From: an uncultured Ardenticatenia bacterium
Lineage (GTDB): Bacteria > Chloroflexota > Anaerolineae > Promineifilales > Promineifilaceae
Assembly (NCBI GenBank): GCA_937858165.1
Contig: CALLZA010000781.1
Span: forward strand, 1-13,484
Length of the DNA: 13,484 bases
Direction: 5' to 3'
Shown here one piece after another: positions 13,392-13,484 of this stretch (its first letter is position 1; every line of letters begins with the position of its first letter). The notes beneath the pieces were generated by a model, which saw nothing but the letters and a program-made list of their open reading frames with translations, was not told the origin of the DNA and ran no database searches. The translations under genes were made by a program, and so were the position numbers.

Positions 13392-13484
13392 TTGTTCGGC
13401 AATTACGCCATCCGTGATTACCAACCCCCCGACGCCGCGGCGCTGTTCGTCCTTACCCCCGCCCACGAAGCCGTAAACCCCACG
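13392..13484 (+). CDS. Partial N-terminus, probable GNAT acetyltransferase
   Basis: An open frame runs to the window edge (31 codons) with strong G/C third positions. It starts at a TTG preceded by GAGGATC and translates to (M)FGNYAIRDYQPPDAAALFVLT..., which looks like the first beta strand and helix of a GNAT domain (IRxYxPxDAxAL). It is the only protein gene on the plus strand and is divergent from tRNA-Glu. The family call rests on about 20 residues; the TTG start is the best available in the window. Confidence 0.45.
   Translation, partial: MFGNYAIRDYQPPDAAALFVLTPAHEAVNPT

Noticed and set aside
13245..13466. Minus-strand open frame of 73 codons over the end of the window
   Set aside because: It translates through repeat copy 3 and opposite the better-supported plus-strand gene; its sequence matches no family.

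Overview
The window looks like one end of a contig from a GC-rich environmental bacterium, most likely a member of the Chloroflexota (Anaerolineae-like). This placement is inferred from the mix of genes: a crtB-crtI-P450 carotenoid operon, a stand-alone Elp3-type radical SAM/acetyltransferase, two probable F420-linked enzymes (an LLM oxidoreductase and a PPOX-fold protein), a non-pyrrolysine MttB homologue and two PIN toxin modules. No 16S rRNA or other marker is present, so it remains an inference. Bases 1-110 are not genomic: 45-110 is an Illumina P7/Nextera adapter with an i7 index, and 1-44 is unexplained leader sequence.

Nearly every gene lies on the minus strand. From high to low coordinates: tRNA-Glu(UUC) with its own promoter and terminator (13137-13248, terminator 13101-13130); an AbrB-type antitoxin and PIN toxin (13013-12389); a DinB-family protein and a YcaQ-type DNA glycosylase (12370-10562); an RHH antitoxin and second PIN toxin (10507-9867) running into an LLM oxidoreductase (9862-8837); elp3 (8666-7029); an MttB-family methyltransferase overlapping a GNAT acetyltransferase, followed by a PPOX protein (6929-4426); and the carotenoid operon crtB-crtI-P450 (4050-131). 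A probable GNAT gene starts on the plus strand at 13392 and runs off the window.

How the genes work together: CrtB makes phytoene from two GGPP, CrtI desaturates it, and the P450, one base downstream of crtI, probably oxygenates the carotenoid, as CYP175A1 does in Thermus. The dinB and ycaQ homologues are closely spaced and may form an electrophile-detoxification and DNA-repair pair. They lie between two toxin-antitoxin modules of different antitoxin families. Elp3 modifies wobble uridines in tRNA.

The least explained content is between genes. Three intergenic spacers (3042-3095, 8682-8837, 13258-13376) carry one family of imperfect palindromes built from 9-base units like CACAGATTA, with a conserved CCTCT tail on one side. 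A fourth spacer (6961-7029) carries an 18-bp perfect inverted repeat containing tandem 8-base units of a different family. These look like dispersed non-coding repeat elements, one of them inside the carotenoid operon, and are the best candidates for an undescribed element here.
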